Shown here: positions 1 through 7,659 of the stretch, piece by piece
Position numbering within the stretch: position 1 is the stretch's first letter
How the letters are laid out: each line of letters opens with the position of its first letter
Source: Uliginosibacterium paludis
GTDB lineage: Bacteria > Pseudomonadota > Gammaproteobacteria > Burkholderiales > Rhodocyclaceae
NCBI RefSeq assembly: GCF_039631355.1
Contig: NZ_JBDIVF010000001.1
Location: forward strand, 62,001-126,000
Direction: 5' to 3'
DNA: 64,000 nt
Made by a program: the position numbers and the translations under genes
Notes under the pieces: generated by a model
What the model saw: the letters and a program-made list of their open reading frames with translations, nothing else
Told to the model about the DNA's origin: nothing
The model's database searches: none

Positions 1-861
1 GAGCACTGCGGGCAGTGCACGCATGAACTGATGAAAGCCGCGATAGGGTTCAAGGTTGCGGGCAACATAGGTGACTACGGGATCGCCCACCTTGAGCGTC
101 GTGCCATCCGGCAGCGTGAGCGAGGTGGATGGATCAGGACCGAGGTTTTCGGTGTCGATACCTTCGTGAATGACCTGGATCTTGTCCTGATAGGCCTCGG
201 GGAAGCGACTCTTCTGCCATTGCGTCGGCGCAATCGCGGCATCGCAGTTTTGCAGATTCAGGAGATGCAAGGCATTCCAGGTGTTGATACGCAGGCGATC
301 ATCGAGCGTGGGCGGAAACTCCGGGTCAAAGCCAAAGTCTGCATCGGTCGTGGCGTAGTACCACTCGCAGAAATGGATGAGCCGGGCCTGCGGGTAGATC
401 TCTTTTGCGTAGAGGGTTTCTCCCCAGCCGGGGTGGGCAAGGATCACGTCGGGCACGAAACCCTTGCGCTTGAGCGCCGCCAGCGCCCGCGCCACAGCTT
501 GGCCGTGCAGCACAGCCGCTTCCATCTGGCGCAGGTAGGGGTGGGTTTCAGCCTTGGCTTCGCGGTGGAGTTTGTATTTGAACCAGGGGAAGTCTGGCAG
601 GCCGGGCGCGGTATTGCGCCCCAGACCGACGACTTCTACATCAGGGCGGGTAGCCAGATGCCGCGCAATGTGGCGGAACTGGCCGGGGAAGTTCTGATGG
701 ATGATGAGGATGCGGCGGCGCTTCAGCGCCGATTGCTCCGAATGCGCCTCGAAACCTGATGCCCGTACGCCCCTCAAACTCTCAACGCTGACACGCCCCC
801 GCTCTGCCACCCACCGCTCCCCCGCAAATTGAGCACACAAACCAAGAAACCTATTTGTCAT
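1..861 (-). CDS. Glycosyltransferase family 4, 3' end outside window
   Basis: The minus strand is open from about 861 to the window edge and encodes the N-terminal 287 residues of a GT4-type glycosyltransferase. The marker is the segment RILIIHQNFPGQFRHIA, typical of the Glyco_trans_4_3 N-terminal domain, followed by a segment resembling the start of the GT-B C-terminal domain (YVARNLEPYRGFHQFMRAL) at the edge. It probably transfers a sugar from a nucleotide sugar to a lipid-linked or surface glycan in the cytoplasm; the acceptor cannot be told. The start is uncertain: ATG at 861 gives about 45 residues before the domain, while GTG at 810 has a better purine-rich ribosome site (GGGGGAG). Its C-terminus lies outside the window. 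Confidence 0.8.
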   Translation of the reverse strand, partial: MTNRFLGLCAQFAGERWVAERGRVSVESLRGVRASGFEAHSEQSALKRRRILIIHQNFPGQFRHIARHLATRPDVEVVGLGRNTAPGLPDFPWFKYKLHREAKAETHPYLRQMEAAVLHGQAVARALAALKRKGFVPDVILAHPGWGETLYAKEIYPQARLIHFCEWYYATTDADFGFDPEFPPTLDDRLRINTWNALHLLNLQNCDAAIAPTQWQKSRFPEAYQDKIQVIHEGIDTENLGPDPSTSLTLPDGTTLKVGDPVVTYVARNLEPYRGFHQFMRALPAVL

Positions 862-1010
862 TCTTTTGCACAATTTAACAGATTAAAACAAGAACGCTCT
901 CGCCCCTCGTCAACCTGTTCTGGGTATCCAAGAATTTTGCCCGCAAGGGCATGTTCCGCTGAGAGGCAGGCTTCAGCACGGCGATATCTATGGGTTGCGA
1001 ACAAGGCCGC
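862..1010. other. Short intergenic region, AT-rich part
   Basis: This stretch separates the glycosyltransferase start from the stop of the mobile-element-type gene at 1011. Part of it (about 860-900) is clearly more AT-rich than its surroundings and probably carries the glycosyltransferase promoter on the minus strand, with a TTGACG-like -35 near 905-910. No gene or RNA is evident. Confidence 0.3.
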
Positions 1011-2021
1011 TCACCGTGCCGCCAGCAGACTCGCGCAGCCACGCTTAGCGGCCGTCATGTTGTCGGCCTGTTCAGCGGAATACGGCACATCTTCGCCTTC
1101 GAGCAGGTAAGACCAGCCCATGACTTCGTCCTCCCATACGATGGCTCGGATGCCTTCATAGTTTGCAACAAGGCATCCATTGGTCTCCTTCGTCCAGCCG
1201 TTGGCGTTGAGCACTTCAAGGATGCGGCTCGCTTTGTCGACGGGGACCAACGCCTTCTCGACCGTAATGCCCGCCACGCCGCAGCCGACAAGCTGGCACC
1301 GGGCCCAAGTCACCTCGACATCCTGACGGGATGTTTTCTGGATCGCCGTGATGACGCGCTGGCGGTGATTCAATCCATACCCGCGTTCATCGGGGACGGA
1401 CTCCACGTAAGCCACCATGGCGACGTTTGGCTGGATGCCGCTGACGGCGCCGCATTCGCCGCTCGCGACGACGTCGAGGGCACTGGCGAGCTCGCGCATC
1501 GCTTTGCCTGTTTTGCGTGTGGATTCAACTTCCAGCCAGATGACGCGCTCGCCCTTTGACGCCATCCCGTCGGGAATCTTCGTGAGATCCGGGTTGTCAC
1601 GCCGGAGCATCTTCTCGGAATGGATGGCGTAGCCGCCTTCGAAGAGCAAACTGAGGATGCCGGCCGCGAGCAGGTCGTGACGCCAGGTGTGGTTCGGCCA
1701 CCAGCGCTTACCGTCGGTCTCGCCCCAGTCCTTGCCGCTTCTGGCAGAGGTGTAACCCGCATCCTGCAGCAGCCGCGCGCCAGACTCCGAGAGGACGACT
1801 GAGCGGCGGGCGCCGTCGGGTAGTTGGCGGGCGATGACGAGGCGCCTCGCCAGCCACCCGCGGATAATCCTGTCGGCGCGTGTGCGTGAGTAGCTGTCAC
1901 GCGGCCACATGAGGCGCCCCAGTTCGAGGCTGCGCAGCCACCCGAAACGGTGTATCCACAGCAGCCCTGCTACGTCGTTCTCGTGGCGCTGTTCAAACCC
2001 TGTCGCCATGCCTTGCCCCAT
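1011..2021 (-). CDS. Replication-relaxation-like protein
   Basis: A 336-residue protein whose N-terminal third looks like a winged-helix domain (residues about 18-90, with GLLWIHRFGWLRSLELGRLMW and LARRLVIARQLPDGARRSVVLSESG). An HDLLAAGIL segment near residue 145 then leads into a possible nuclease-like or DNA-interaction part containing VIWLEVESTRKTGKAMREL. This resembles the replication-relaxation family found on plasmids and integrative elements, which is thought to act at origins or in mobilisation. The assignment is by pattern only. Start alternatives are ATG 2021 and ATG 2009 (MATGF). Its position between a repeat-rich segment and a host-type gene fits a cargo or maintenance gene of the island that ends at the tRNA array. 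Confidence 0.55.
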   Translation of the reverse strand: MGQGMATGFEQRHENDVAGLLWIHRFGWLRSLELGRLMWPRDSYSRTRADRIIRGWLARRLVIARQLPDGARRSVVLSESGARLLQDAGYTSARSGKDWGETDGKRWWPNHTWRHDLLAAGILSLLFEGGYAIHSEKMLRRDNPDLTKIPDGMASKGERVIWLEVESTRKTGKAMRELASALDVVASGECGAVSGIQPNVAMVAYVESVPDERGYGLNHRQRVITAIQKTSRQDVEVTWARCQLVGCGVAGITVEKALVPVDKASRILEVLNANGWTKETNGCLVANYEGIRAIVWEDEVMGWSYLLEGEDVPYSAEQADNMTAAKRGCASLLAAR

Positions 2022-2760
2022 TCGTCCGGGCGACCTTGCCCATGACGTATAGCGCGATCAGGCATGCATCTGACCTGTCTAATGACGCGTCTATGGCGCG
2101 CAAGAGATTTAGACAGGTCGGGAACGACTTCGCCGGGGCGCCTGCGGCCCCTTGGACCGGCTGCGCGGTGGCTGACGCCCCCTTGCGGCCACCTGCCGAC
2201 GCTGCGCTCTGGACGGCAGGTGACCCTTCACGCCGCGCTGCGCTGCGGCTACAGCGTCGCCTGCGGCGCCTTGTGGGCGGCCAAGTCCCCACCTGACCTG
2301 CGGTCACCCCAAGGGGCGCTTTGCGGGCGGGCCACCGGCTTTTTCGGCGTCCCTGGTTCCTGCTGCGCAGTTCCCCGGCCCGGGCTTCGCCTGCCCTCAA
2401 AACCCGGTGGCCCGCCCGCTGCGCTGGTGGGACCTCGGCCGCGGGCTTTGCCCCCACCTCGACGCGTCGGCCGACTCGCTGCGCTCGCAAATGGCCTCCT
2501 TGCTTCGGCGGCTCCCCCACCGGGCTTTGCCCTGGACCCACGAGGGCGGCTGCCCTCGACCCGGGGGCGATCCCGCCCCCCAACCCCGACGACTACGCGG
2601 CCCTTTCCCTCGCTACGCTCGGTCCGGTGGGGCCGCTTCGCGTCGTGGTCGGCGCCCCCTTGCGTGACGATTCTTGCGGCCGTTACGCTGGTGGCCTAAC
2701 GGACTCCCTGAGACTGCCGTCGCGCCGCAAATGATGCCCAAGCCCCCTGCCCCGATACTT
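2022..2760. repeat. GC-rich mosaic of short inverted repeats, non-coding
   Basis: About 740 bases with no convincing gene although several frames are open, as expected at this base composition. It is built from small self-complementary modules: GCTGCGCT-type blocks recur near 2205, 2240, 2418 and 2477, and GGGCTT(T/C)GCC hairpin-like units near 2385, 2445 and 2522. One perfect 16-base inverted repeat pairs 2323-2338 with 2404-2419 (GCGGGCGGGCCACCGG and its complement) across a 65-base loop. Such mosaics are common next to plasmid and ICE backbone genes. It could be a transfer or replication site or simply expanded palindromic repeats; nothing seen decides between these. Confidence 0.6.
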
Positions 2761-2811
2761 AAAACGGTTGATGCAGAACGGTATGCAGGTTAAGATTCCC
2801 GCTCAGAAAAG

Positions 2812-2930
2812 CTACGTTGGCGAGTGTAAAAACGTAGTGCCGCTTGGCTCTGCCAAGCCCCACCTGGAGTGGGTATCCTCAGGGAAAGAGAATCTCGCAT
2901 GCACGGCCACCAATGGTGGCCGTTGTCTTT
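2812..2930 (+). ncRNA. Candidate structured RNA ending in a terminator
   Basis: Four hairpins follow each other on the plus strand. CTACGTT (2812-2818) pairs with AACGTAG (2831-2837). GCTTGGC (2842-2848) pairs with GCCAAGC (2852-2858). CCCAC (2859-2863) pairs with GTGGG (2869-2873). ACGGCCACC (2903-2911) pairs with GGTGGCCGT (2915-2923) and is followed by TGTCTTTT, an intrinsic-terminator shape. No convincing protein is encoded. A small RNA or a leader with a premature terminator would both explain this; no gene follows on the same strand until 3639, so a stand-alone RNA is slightly favoured. Neither promoter nor family was recognised. Confidence 0.4.
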
Positions 2931-2941
2931 TGGGACGCCAC

Positions 2942-3049
2942 CTAGTCGATGCCCAGGTTGCGGGCTTCAAGCGCGATTAAATCGTTGTCGTCCGGGCTGA
3001 TCTGGTACGTACAGCCCCGTCGCACGCACTCACTGCCGAAAGTTTTCAC
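2942..3049 (-). CDS. Possible 35-residue peptide overlapping the GIY-YIG-like gene end
   Basis: A short minus-strand frame starts with GTG at 3049 inside the last codons of the upstream gene and stops at 2942. It encodes 35 residues beginning MKTFGSECVRRGC and ending LIALEARNLGID. The acidic, protein-like C-terminus and the overlap, which could couple translation, are the only arguments for it. It could instead be the shifted tail of a once longer upstream protein. No family is recognised. Confidence 0.25.
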   Translation of the reverse strand: MKTFGSECVRRGCTYQISPDDNDLIALEARNLGID

Positions 3050-3548
3050 ACGAAATCAGGGCCGCGACCTGCTTGGCCGCCGCAAGATAATCTTTCTTCG
3101 GCAGGCCAATTTGATGACCGAACTCATTCCAGAGTGGCACAAGCGCCTTGTATAAAAAAGAGAGGGCGAAGTCAGTATTGACAGTGCCGGGCAACGGGTA
3201 GTCCAGCCGGCGATTCCGGGTCGCCGCTCCCGTCAGCAGCAGCATCAAGCCTGTAACGAACTCCAGGGTTTGACGCTCCTCTTCTTCAAGCATGTCCCTG
3301 CCACGCGTGATACAGAGGCCATCTTGCCAATGCTGCTGATGATTCCTGATGCGGCGGCAAACATCTTTGCTGGACCCGAAGTAGAACGGATCGACTTGGC
3401 CTTCGAGCAGGTAGACGCCATTCAGGCAAGGCAGCTCACTTGGAATCGCCGGCAGGATGACCTCGTCCGATAAGTCCCAGACACTCCATTCCTCATAGTT
3501 GATGAAAGGCACCATGGGGAATGCTCCAGCAAGGGTGTTCAGCGGCAT
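3030..3548 (-). CDS. GIY-YIG-like protein
   Basis: About 172 residues from ATG 3548; an in-frame ATG at 3512 (MVPFINYEEW) has a better ribosome site (GGAG) and may be the true start. The centre holds GVYLLEGQVDPFYFGSSKDVCRRIRNHQQ, which matches the GIY-YIG layout: GVY strand, YFG strand, then a basic helix with Arg and His. A Glu further on (RQTLEF) could be the metal ligand. GIY-YIG domains cut or nick DNA; whether this one is active is unknown. It is transcribed divergently from the Xre gene at 3639, a pattern seen in restriction-like or addiction-like modules. Classification is by motif only. Confidence 0.5.
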   Translation of the reverse strand: MPLNTLAGAFPMVPFINYEEWSVWDLSDEVILPAIPSELPCLNGVYLLEGQVDPFYFGSSKDVCRRIRNHQQHWQDGLCITRGRDMLEEEERQTLEFVTGLMLLLTGAATRNRRLDYPLPGTVNTDFALSFLYKALVPLWNEFGHQIGLPKKDYLAAAKQVAALISCENFRQ

Positions 3549-3638
3549 ATGGATCTCGCTCGGGAATGGTCGGAATCTGATTGTGACGTAAACGCGGCTG
3601 ACCCAAAAGATGCATCCGAAGACTATTCGCACATATCA

Positions 3639-3887
3639 ATGAAGCGATGGGCGGATACAGTGCATACGGCGCGGCAAATCCTCGCGGAGAACATCAAGGT
3701 GCTTCGCTCGCAAAAAGACTGGTCGCAAGAGACCTTAGCCTTTGAGGCCGGCTTGCACCGCACCTTCGTTGCGCACGTTGAGCGCGGGGTGAGGAATATC
3801 TCCATCGACAACATCGAACGTCTGGCGACGGCGTTGGGGACAACGCCAGGGGCTTTGTTGGCAGACAGGGACAAATCAGCCATATAG
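3639..3887 (+). CDS. Xre-family HTH regulator
   Basis: An 82-residue, single-domain protein. The helix-turn-helix spans roughly residues 13-70 (NIKVLRSQKDWSQETLAFEAG, then HRTFVAHVERG) and ends with IERLATALGTTPGALL, the classic Cro/C1-type ending also typical of restriction-modification controller (C) proteins. ATG 3639 is preferred because the HTH begins soon after; a longer frame from 3549 would run across the divergent promoter region. It probably represses or times its own gene and the divergent GIY-YIG-like gene. No methyltransferase is nearby, so a complete restriction-modification system is not supported. Confidence 0.75.
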   Translation: MKRWADTVHTARQILAENIKVLRSQKDWSQETLAFEAGLHRTFVAHVERGVRNISIDNIERLATALGTTPGALLADRDKSAI

Positions 3888-3970
3888 GTATCCGCCGTAA
3901 ATTCAAAGGAAGGATAGGCCTCTAAGAAGCAGTCACGCTAAACCCCTCATCCAATGAGACACTCTTCCGG

Positions 3971-3978
3971 ACTATAGT
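3971..3978. promoter_or_regulatory. ACTATAGT palindrome in the phosphatase promoter region
   Basis: An 8-base perfect palindrome about 45 bases before the phosphatase start contains a TATAGT -10-like hexamer. A related GACTAT occurs upstream of the Xre gene near 3621. Controller-type regulators often bind such elements, so the Xre protein may act here; this is a weak inference from short matches. Confidence 0.25.
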
Positions 3979-4023
3979 GGCGGGAAACTCGGAAACCGAG
4001 GCAAGGACCGGGAACGTGCTTAG

Positions 4024-4581
4024 ATGACAGAAATTGCTGCGAAAACCAGTCTGGACTCTCCGCTGCGGCTAAGCGTTCTTACGCTCTCGTCTGCAGGGCG
4101 GATTGGAATGACGATCTGTCCGGGCAAGTGTGCGCCTACCTCAATCGGCGGGCACCCCTGGGCGCGCGACCTCAGTATCGACTTGGAGGCCATCCGTGTT
4201 TGGGGCGCGCAAGCTGTCGTGACCTTGATGGAAGAATGGGAGCTTCGTCAATATGGTGTCAGCCAGCTGGGGGCGGCTGCTGAAGGTCTCGGTATGCAAT
4301 GGTTTCACTTGCCCATCGTGGATGGCGCTGCTCCCAGCGTTGACTGGGATGAGGCGTGGTCAAGTCGACACGGCAAAGCGATTCACAGGCTTTTGGATGC
4401 AGGAGGATCGGTGCTGATTCACTGCCTGGGGGGCAGAGGGCGCACCGGAACTGTGGCTGCGAAGCTGCTGATTGAACGTGGAGCAGACGCCGATCTCGCT
4501 ATCCAAAATGTGCGTGAAGCGAGAGAGGGGGCCGTTGAGACCCTTGAGCAGGAAAATTATCTACGTGCCCTGCCTCGCTAA
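4024..4581 (+). CDS. Dual-specificity protein phosphatase (CDKN3-like)
   Basis: A 185-residue protein carrying the cysteine-phosphatase signature HCLGGRGRTG near residue 138 (HCx5R, with Cys as nucleophile and Arg binding phosphate) and an upstream Asp-rich loop (LPIVDGAAPSVDWDE) that could hold the general acid. The family removes phosphate from Tyr or Ser/Thr residues, occasionally from RNA or sugars. The layout is that of bacterial proteins annotated as cyclin-dependent-kinase-inhibitor-3-like. It is cargo of the island between the Xre gene and the integrase, and a -10-like TATAGT precedes it. Its cellular substrate is unknown. Confidence 0.8.
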   Translation: MTEIAAKTSLDSPLRLSVLTLSSAGRIGMTICPGKCAPTSIGGHPWARDLSIDLEAIRVWGAQAVVTLMEEWELRQYGVSQLGAAAEGLGMQWFHLPIVDGAAPSVDWDEAWSSRHGKAIHRLLDAGGSVLIHCLGGRGRTGTVAAKLLIERGADADLAIQNVREAREGAVETLEQENYLRALPR

Positions 4582-4705
4582 GCGGGCAGGCAAGCATGGC
4601 CATGACGATCAGGGCGTAAAGGGCTCTCACAGTCGCGCAACTGTCTCCGCTGAAGAGGAAGGAGGCCGTCGCTTCCTCTGCGTATCCCGGCCTCAGCGCC
4701 TGGAA

Positions 4706-4739
4706 CTCGGCCTCATGTGGCACTCCACACAAGGCCGAG
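4706..4739. repeat. Long hairpin between phosphatase and integrase genes
   Basis: CTCGGCCT (4706-4713) pairs with AGGCCGAG (4732-4739), and the loop contains a second short pairing (TGTGG with CCACA). It lies between the convergent phosphatase and integrase genes. No T-run follows on either strand, so it is not a classical terminator; it may still end transcription or mark a recombination site. Confidence 0.4.
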
Positions 4740-4813
4740 GAGCAGACTCCCTCCCCTCGGGATCTCCACGTATCCGCTGAGACGACTCATCCGGAGTGAT
4801 TCGCTCATGTGGC

Positions 4814-6439
4814 TTATTGCGGCTTCCAGACCCAGGTGAATTTGAGCTCGGGATAGGCCACCAGGTCGATGCCAGGCTTGAGGGCTTCGAGCGGAAATTT
4901 GCCGTAGTCGCGTCCGATGTGGTTCGTGCTGTGGCCAGTGATGGCGTCATGAATGTCTTCGCCTACGCCGCTGGCGCGGCAGGCACTTTTGAAGACGTGA
5001 CGGAAGGCGTGGTAACACTTTTCGCGACCGCCCACATCAAGGGCGGTGCGCCAGCGCCCCCACCATTTGCCCCAGCTGGCGCCGCGACGGCCGTACTTGG
5101 GGTCGGGCTTGAGCTCAGGGAACAGCCAGATTTGTTTCTGATGCCGAAGATGCCGGATGTAGTCGAGAAAACCGTGGTCGATCAGCTTCTGGGCGATGGG
5201 AATTTCGCGCCGGCTGCCGACGTTCTTGAGCCGCTTGATTTGTTTGTCGGCATTCTCGTCCTTGAGGTCCAGGATGCGCAGGTACGGAATACGGGCTTCG
5301 GTCTTGATGTCAGCGAGGGTGAGCTGACACAGTTCTTCAAGTCGGGCGCCGCTGTAAAGCGCCAGGAGCGGAAGCCATGCTGCGGCTTCGCCGCCGCCCG
5401 CACGCGGGCGGTGAGCCTGAGTGTAGATGCGTGACGCGAGGAGCGTGTTGAGGTCTTCGACTTCGAGATCCCGTCGCGTGCTGTCCATGTCGTTCTTGGG
5501 GACCTTGATGCCTGCAGCCGGGTTGGCGGGGAGTTTGTCGGAGTCGAAGGCGAACTGCATGATGGCCTTGAGGAAGGAGAGGTCCTTTTCGACTGTCGCC
5601 GGGGAGACTTCCTTGAGGCGGGCGTCGCGGTAGGCGACAAAGTCGGCCTTGAGCAGCTGTTCGGCGGGTTTCCTTTTGCTCAGGACGTCGAAGGCACGCA
5701 CGCGTTTTTCGAAGTCGTCGATGGTGCGTTGTGGCCGACCGGGCACGGCGTCGCGCCAGTACTCGAAGAGGCTGTAGAGCGAGGTGCCGTTGCCTGCACT
5801 GCCGGAGTGTGTGCTTGGTTGCGCGGGGATCGCGGGAAGCACGCGATTCGGCGGTGTGGGCGGTGCGCTGCTGACGGGAACAGGGTCGCCACGCATGCGG
5901 GCCAGCAAGGCTTCGTTGGTGCGGATGGCGCCGTGCAGATAGGCCAAAGCCAGACGGTCAAAGTCTTCAGGGCGTCCAACAGGATTGAGTTTCTTGAGCC
6001 GCAGGTATTCTTCGACGGCCGGCCGGATCAGTGCGAGGTCGCGAATGGCGGCAGCGTCCCGCAGAGTGTTGATGCTGTCAGCCAGCCGCTCACGGTACTC
6101 ACGGATTTCTTCGATGTCGTAATGGCCGCCGCTACGGATGATTTCGTCACCAGCCAGCGATTCGTGCTCGACCATGGCGACGACGTAGGCGATGCCCGCA
6201 TCGTTGAGGGCAAGGTCGGTCAAGCCATCGGTCGCGGCCGCACGCAGATTTGCCCATTCTTGCTGGTACTTGAGCTGTACGGCAGGCAATAGCCGACGCG
6301 CTTCGCTCAGCGATTTGGTGCGCAGGGATTCGGTGATTTCGCGCTTCGGGTGATAGAAGCGCAACAAATCAGTCGGGATACGCGCACGAAACTTGTAGAT
6401 CGCGCCGACTCGCGCAAGATTGGTTGGCAGTGCAGGCAC
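4814..6439 (-). CDS. Tyrosine recombinase (island integrase)
   Basis: A site-specific recombinase of about 541 residues. The N-terminus (LPTNLARVGAIYKFRARIPTDLL) resembles the DUF6538 arm/core domain of tRNA-targeting integrases. The C-terminal catalytic domain shows Arg in LYSGARLEELCQL, His and Arg in YHAFRHVF, His in GHST and the Tyr nucleophile in RDYGKFP. GTG at 6439 is preferred because GAGGAG lies six bases upstream; an alternative TTG start at 6505 would sit directly behind the tRNA terminator. The gene reads away from the tRNA-Asp gene at 6563, the usual arrangement for an element inserted at a tRNA locus, and it is the main evidence that 1011-6553 is a mobile island. Confidence 0.92.
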   Translation of the reverse strand: MPALPTNLARVGAIYKFRARIPTDLLRFYHPKREITESLRTKSLSEARRLLPAVQLKYQQEWANLRAAATDGLTDLALNDAGIAYVVAMVEHESLAGDEIIRSGGHYDIEEIREYRERLADSINTLRDAAAIRDLALIRPAVEEYLRLKKLNPVGRPEDFDRLALAYLHGAIRTNEALLARMRGDPVPVSSAPPTPPNRVLPAIPAQPSTHSGSAGNGTSLYSLFEYWRDAVPGRPQRTIDDFEKRVRAFDVLSKRKPAEQLLKADFVAYRDARLKEVSPATVEKDLSFLKAIMQFAFDSDKLPANPAAGIKVPKNDMDSTRRDLEVEDLNTLLASRIYTQAHRPRAGGGEAAAWLPLLALYSGARLEELCQLTLADIKTEARIPYLRILDLKDENADKQIKRLKNVGSRREIPIAQKLIDHGFLDYIRHLRHQKQIWLFPELKPDPKYGRRGASWGKWWGRWRTALDVGGREKCYHAFRHVFKSACRASGVGEDIHDAITGHSTNHIGRDYGKFPLEALKPGIDLVAYPELKFTWVWKPQ

Positions 6440-6502
6440 TTCGGGCTCCTCGTGGAGTCCGTCCTTCTTCTCGCCTTGTGTAACACCTTTGTGTAGCACT
6501 TT

Positions 6503-6553
6503 CAAAACAAAACGCCTTGCAATCCCGTGGAAACCACGATTCTACAAGGCGTT
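6503..6553 (-). terminator. Terminator of the tRNA array
   Basis: AACGCCTTG (6511-6519) pairs with CAAGGCGTT (6545-6553), with an inner CGTGG/CCACG stem. On the minus strand the structure is followed by TTGTTTTGA. It directly follows the last tRNA-Asp and abuts the integrase gene, so it ends the tRNA transcript and shields or shapes integrase expression. It is also a plausible place for the element's attachment core. Confidence 0.75.
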
Positions 6554-6562
6554 AATGTTTTT

Positions 6563-6639
6563 TGGCGGAGTGGACGGGACTCGAACCCGCGACCCCCGGC
6601 GTGACAGGCCGGTATTCTAACCAACTGAACTACCACTCC
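6563..6639 (-). tRNA. tRNA-Asp (GTC), copy 3
   Basis: A 77-base cloverleaf on the minus strand with encoded CCA, acceptor GGAGTGG, anticodon GTC in the loop CTGTCAC and T-loop GTTCGAGTC. It is the last gene of the array and lies next to the terminator and integrase. Confidence 0.97.
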
Positions 6640-6708
6640 ATGCCTGCTGCCGGAGCAACAGGCCTTGCACTGCTTCACGCTGCGAACTGCTGCAACGCTT
6701 TTCGAATC

Positions 6709-6784
6709 TGGCGTCCCCACGGGGATTCGAACCCCGGTTATCGCCGTGAAAGGGCGGTGTCCTAGGCCTCTAGACGATGGGGAC
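6709..6784 (-). tRNA. tRNA-Glu (TTC), copy 3
   Basis: A 76-base cloverleaf on the minus strand starting GTCCCCATCG, with anticodon TTC in the loop CTTTCAC and an encoded CCA end. The sequence is the same as the other two tRNA-Glu copies in the array. Confidence 0.97.
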
Positions 6785-6807
6785 CTGAACTACTTTCTTC
6801 GCAGGAG

Positions 6808-6883
<76 letters not shown>

Positions 6884-6926
6884 TTGCAGACAGAACTCCT
6901 GCACTTCCTTGCGAAAGTGCCGGTGT

Positions 6927-7003
6927 TGGCGGAGTGGACGGGACTCGAACCCGCGACCCCCGGCGTGACAGGCCGGTATTCTAACCAACTGAACTACCAC
7001 TCC
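6927..7003 (-). tRNA. tRNA-Asp (GTC), copy 2
   Basis: The same 77-base tRNA-Asp as at 6563-6639, ending the middle Glu-Asp block, which lacks a tRNA-Ala. Confidence 0.97.
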
Positions 7004-7072
7004 ATGCCTGCTGCCGGAGCAACAGGCCTTGCACTGCTTCACGCTGCGAACTGCTGCAACGCTTTTCGAATC

Positions 7073-7148
7073 TGGCGTCCCCACGGGGATTCGAACCCCG
7101 GTTATCGCCGTGAAAGGGCGGTGTCCTAGGCCTCTAGACGATGGGGAC
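7073..7148 (-). tRNA. tRNA-Glu (TTC), copy 2
   Basis: The same tRNA-Glu as the other copies. It is the first gene after the internal terminator-like hairpin at 7195-7213, and I see no good promoter in front of it. Confidence 0.97.
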
Positions 7149-7194
7149 CTAGCCGCAGTTGCCTGCGGTACTCAAGGCTTCCACCCTGAGAAAC

Positions 7195-7213
7195 AAAAAC
7201 CGCCCTGAGGCGG
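7195..7213 (-). terminator. Terminator-like hairpin inside the tRNA array
   Basis: On the minus strand CCGCC-TCAG-GGCGG is followed by TTTTTG, directly after the first tRNA-Asp. A second small hairpin (CCGCAG-GCAA-CTGCGG, 7152-7167) follows it. If the terminator works, the five downstream tRNAs depend on read-through or on an unseen promoter. Confidence 0.6.
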
Positions 7214-7224
7214 CTTTCGCGAGT

Positions 7225-7301
7225 TGGCGGAGTGGACGGGACTCGAACCCGCGACCCCCGGCGTGACAGGCCGGTATTCTAACCAACTGAACTACCACTC
7301 C
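7225..7301 (-). tRNA. tRNA-Asp (GTC), copy 1
   Basis: Identical by eye to the other two tRNA-Asp copies. It is the third gene of the promoter-proximal Ala-Glu-Asp block and is followed by the internal terminator-like hairpin. Confidence 0.97.
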
Positions 7302-7370
7302 ATGCCTGCTGCCGGAGCAACAGGCCTTGCACTGCTTCACGCTGCGAACTGCTGCAACGCTTTTCGAATC

Positions 7371-7446
7371 TGGCGTCCCCACGGGGATTCGAACCCCGGT
7401 TATCGCCGTGAAAGGGCGGTGTCCTAGGCCTCTAGACGATGGGGAC
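7371..7446 (-). tRNA. tRNA-Glu (TTC), copy 1
   Basis: The second gene of the first block, with the standard tRNA-Glu cloverleaf, anticodon TTC and encoded CCA. Confidence 0.97.
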
Positions 7447-7469
7447 CTGAACTACTTTCTTCGCAGGAG

Positions 7470-7545
<76 letters not shown>

Positions 7546-7563
7546 GTCCAACGAAGAAGCCGA

Positions 7564-7592
7564 ATTTTAGACAACGACCTTGGCTACGTCAA
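7564..7592 (-). promoter_or_regulatory. Promoter of the tRNA array
   Basis: On the minus strand a TTGACG -35 (7587-7592) and a TAAAAT -10 (7564-7569) are 17 bases apart, close to the sigma-70 ideal. Transcription would start near 7557, just before tRNA-Ala at 7545. Confidence 0.75.
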
Positions 7593-7659
7593 GCATTCAA
7601 ACCAAAGAATTTGATGAAAAAGTACATGGATGCAATATGCATCTGAATTCAAAATGAAA

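Noticed and set aside
2064..2699. Open frames in all directions within the repeat mosaic
   Set aside because: Overlapping frames on both strands with Pro/Arg-rich translations are typical of GC-rich non-coding repeats.
3030..3887. Complete restriction-modification system
   Set aside because: A controller-like HTH and a nuclease-fold protein are present, but no methyltransferase is found nearby.
4706..4739. Attachment site of the island
   Set aside because: The hairpin has no second copy near the tRNA array, and no direct repeat of the tRNA-Asp end was found.
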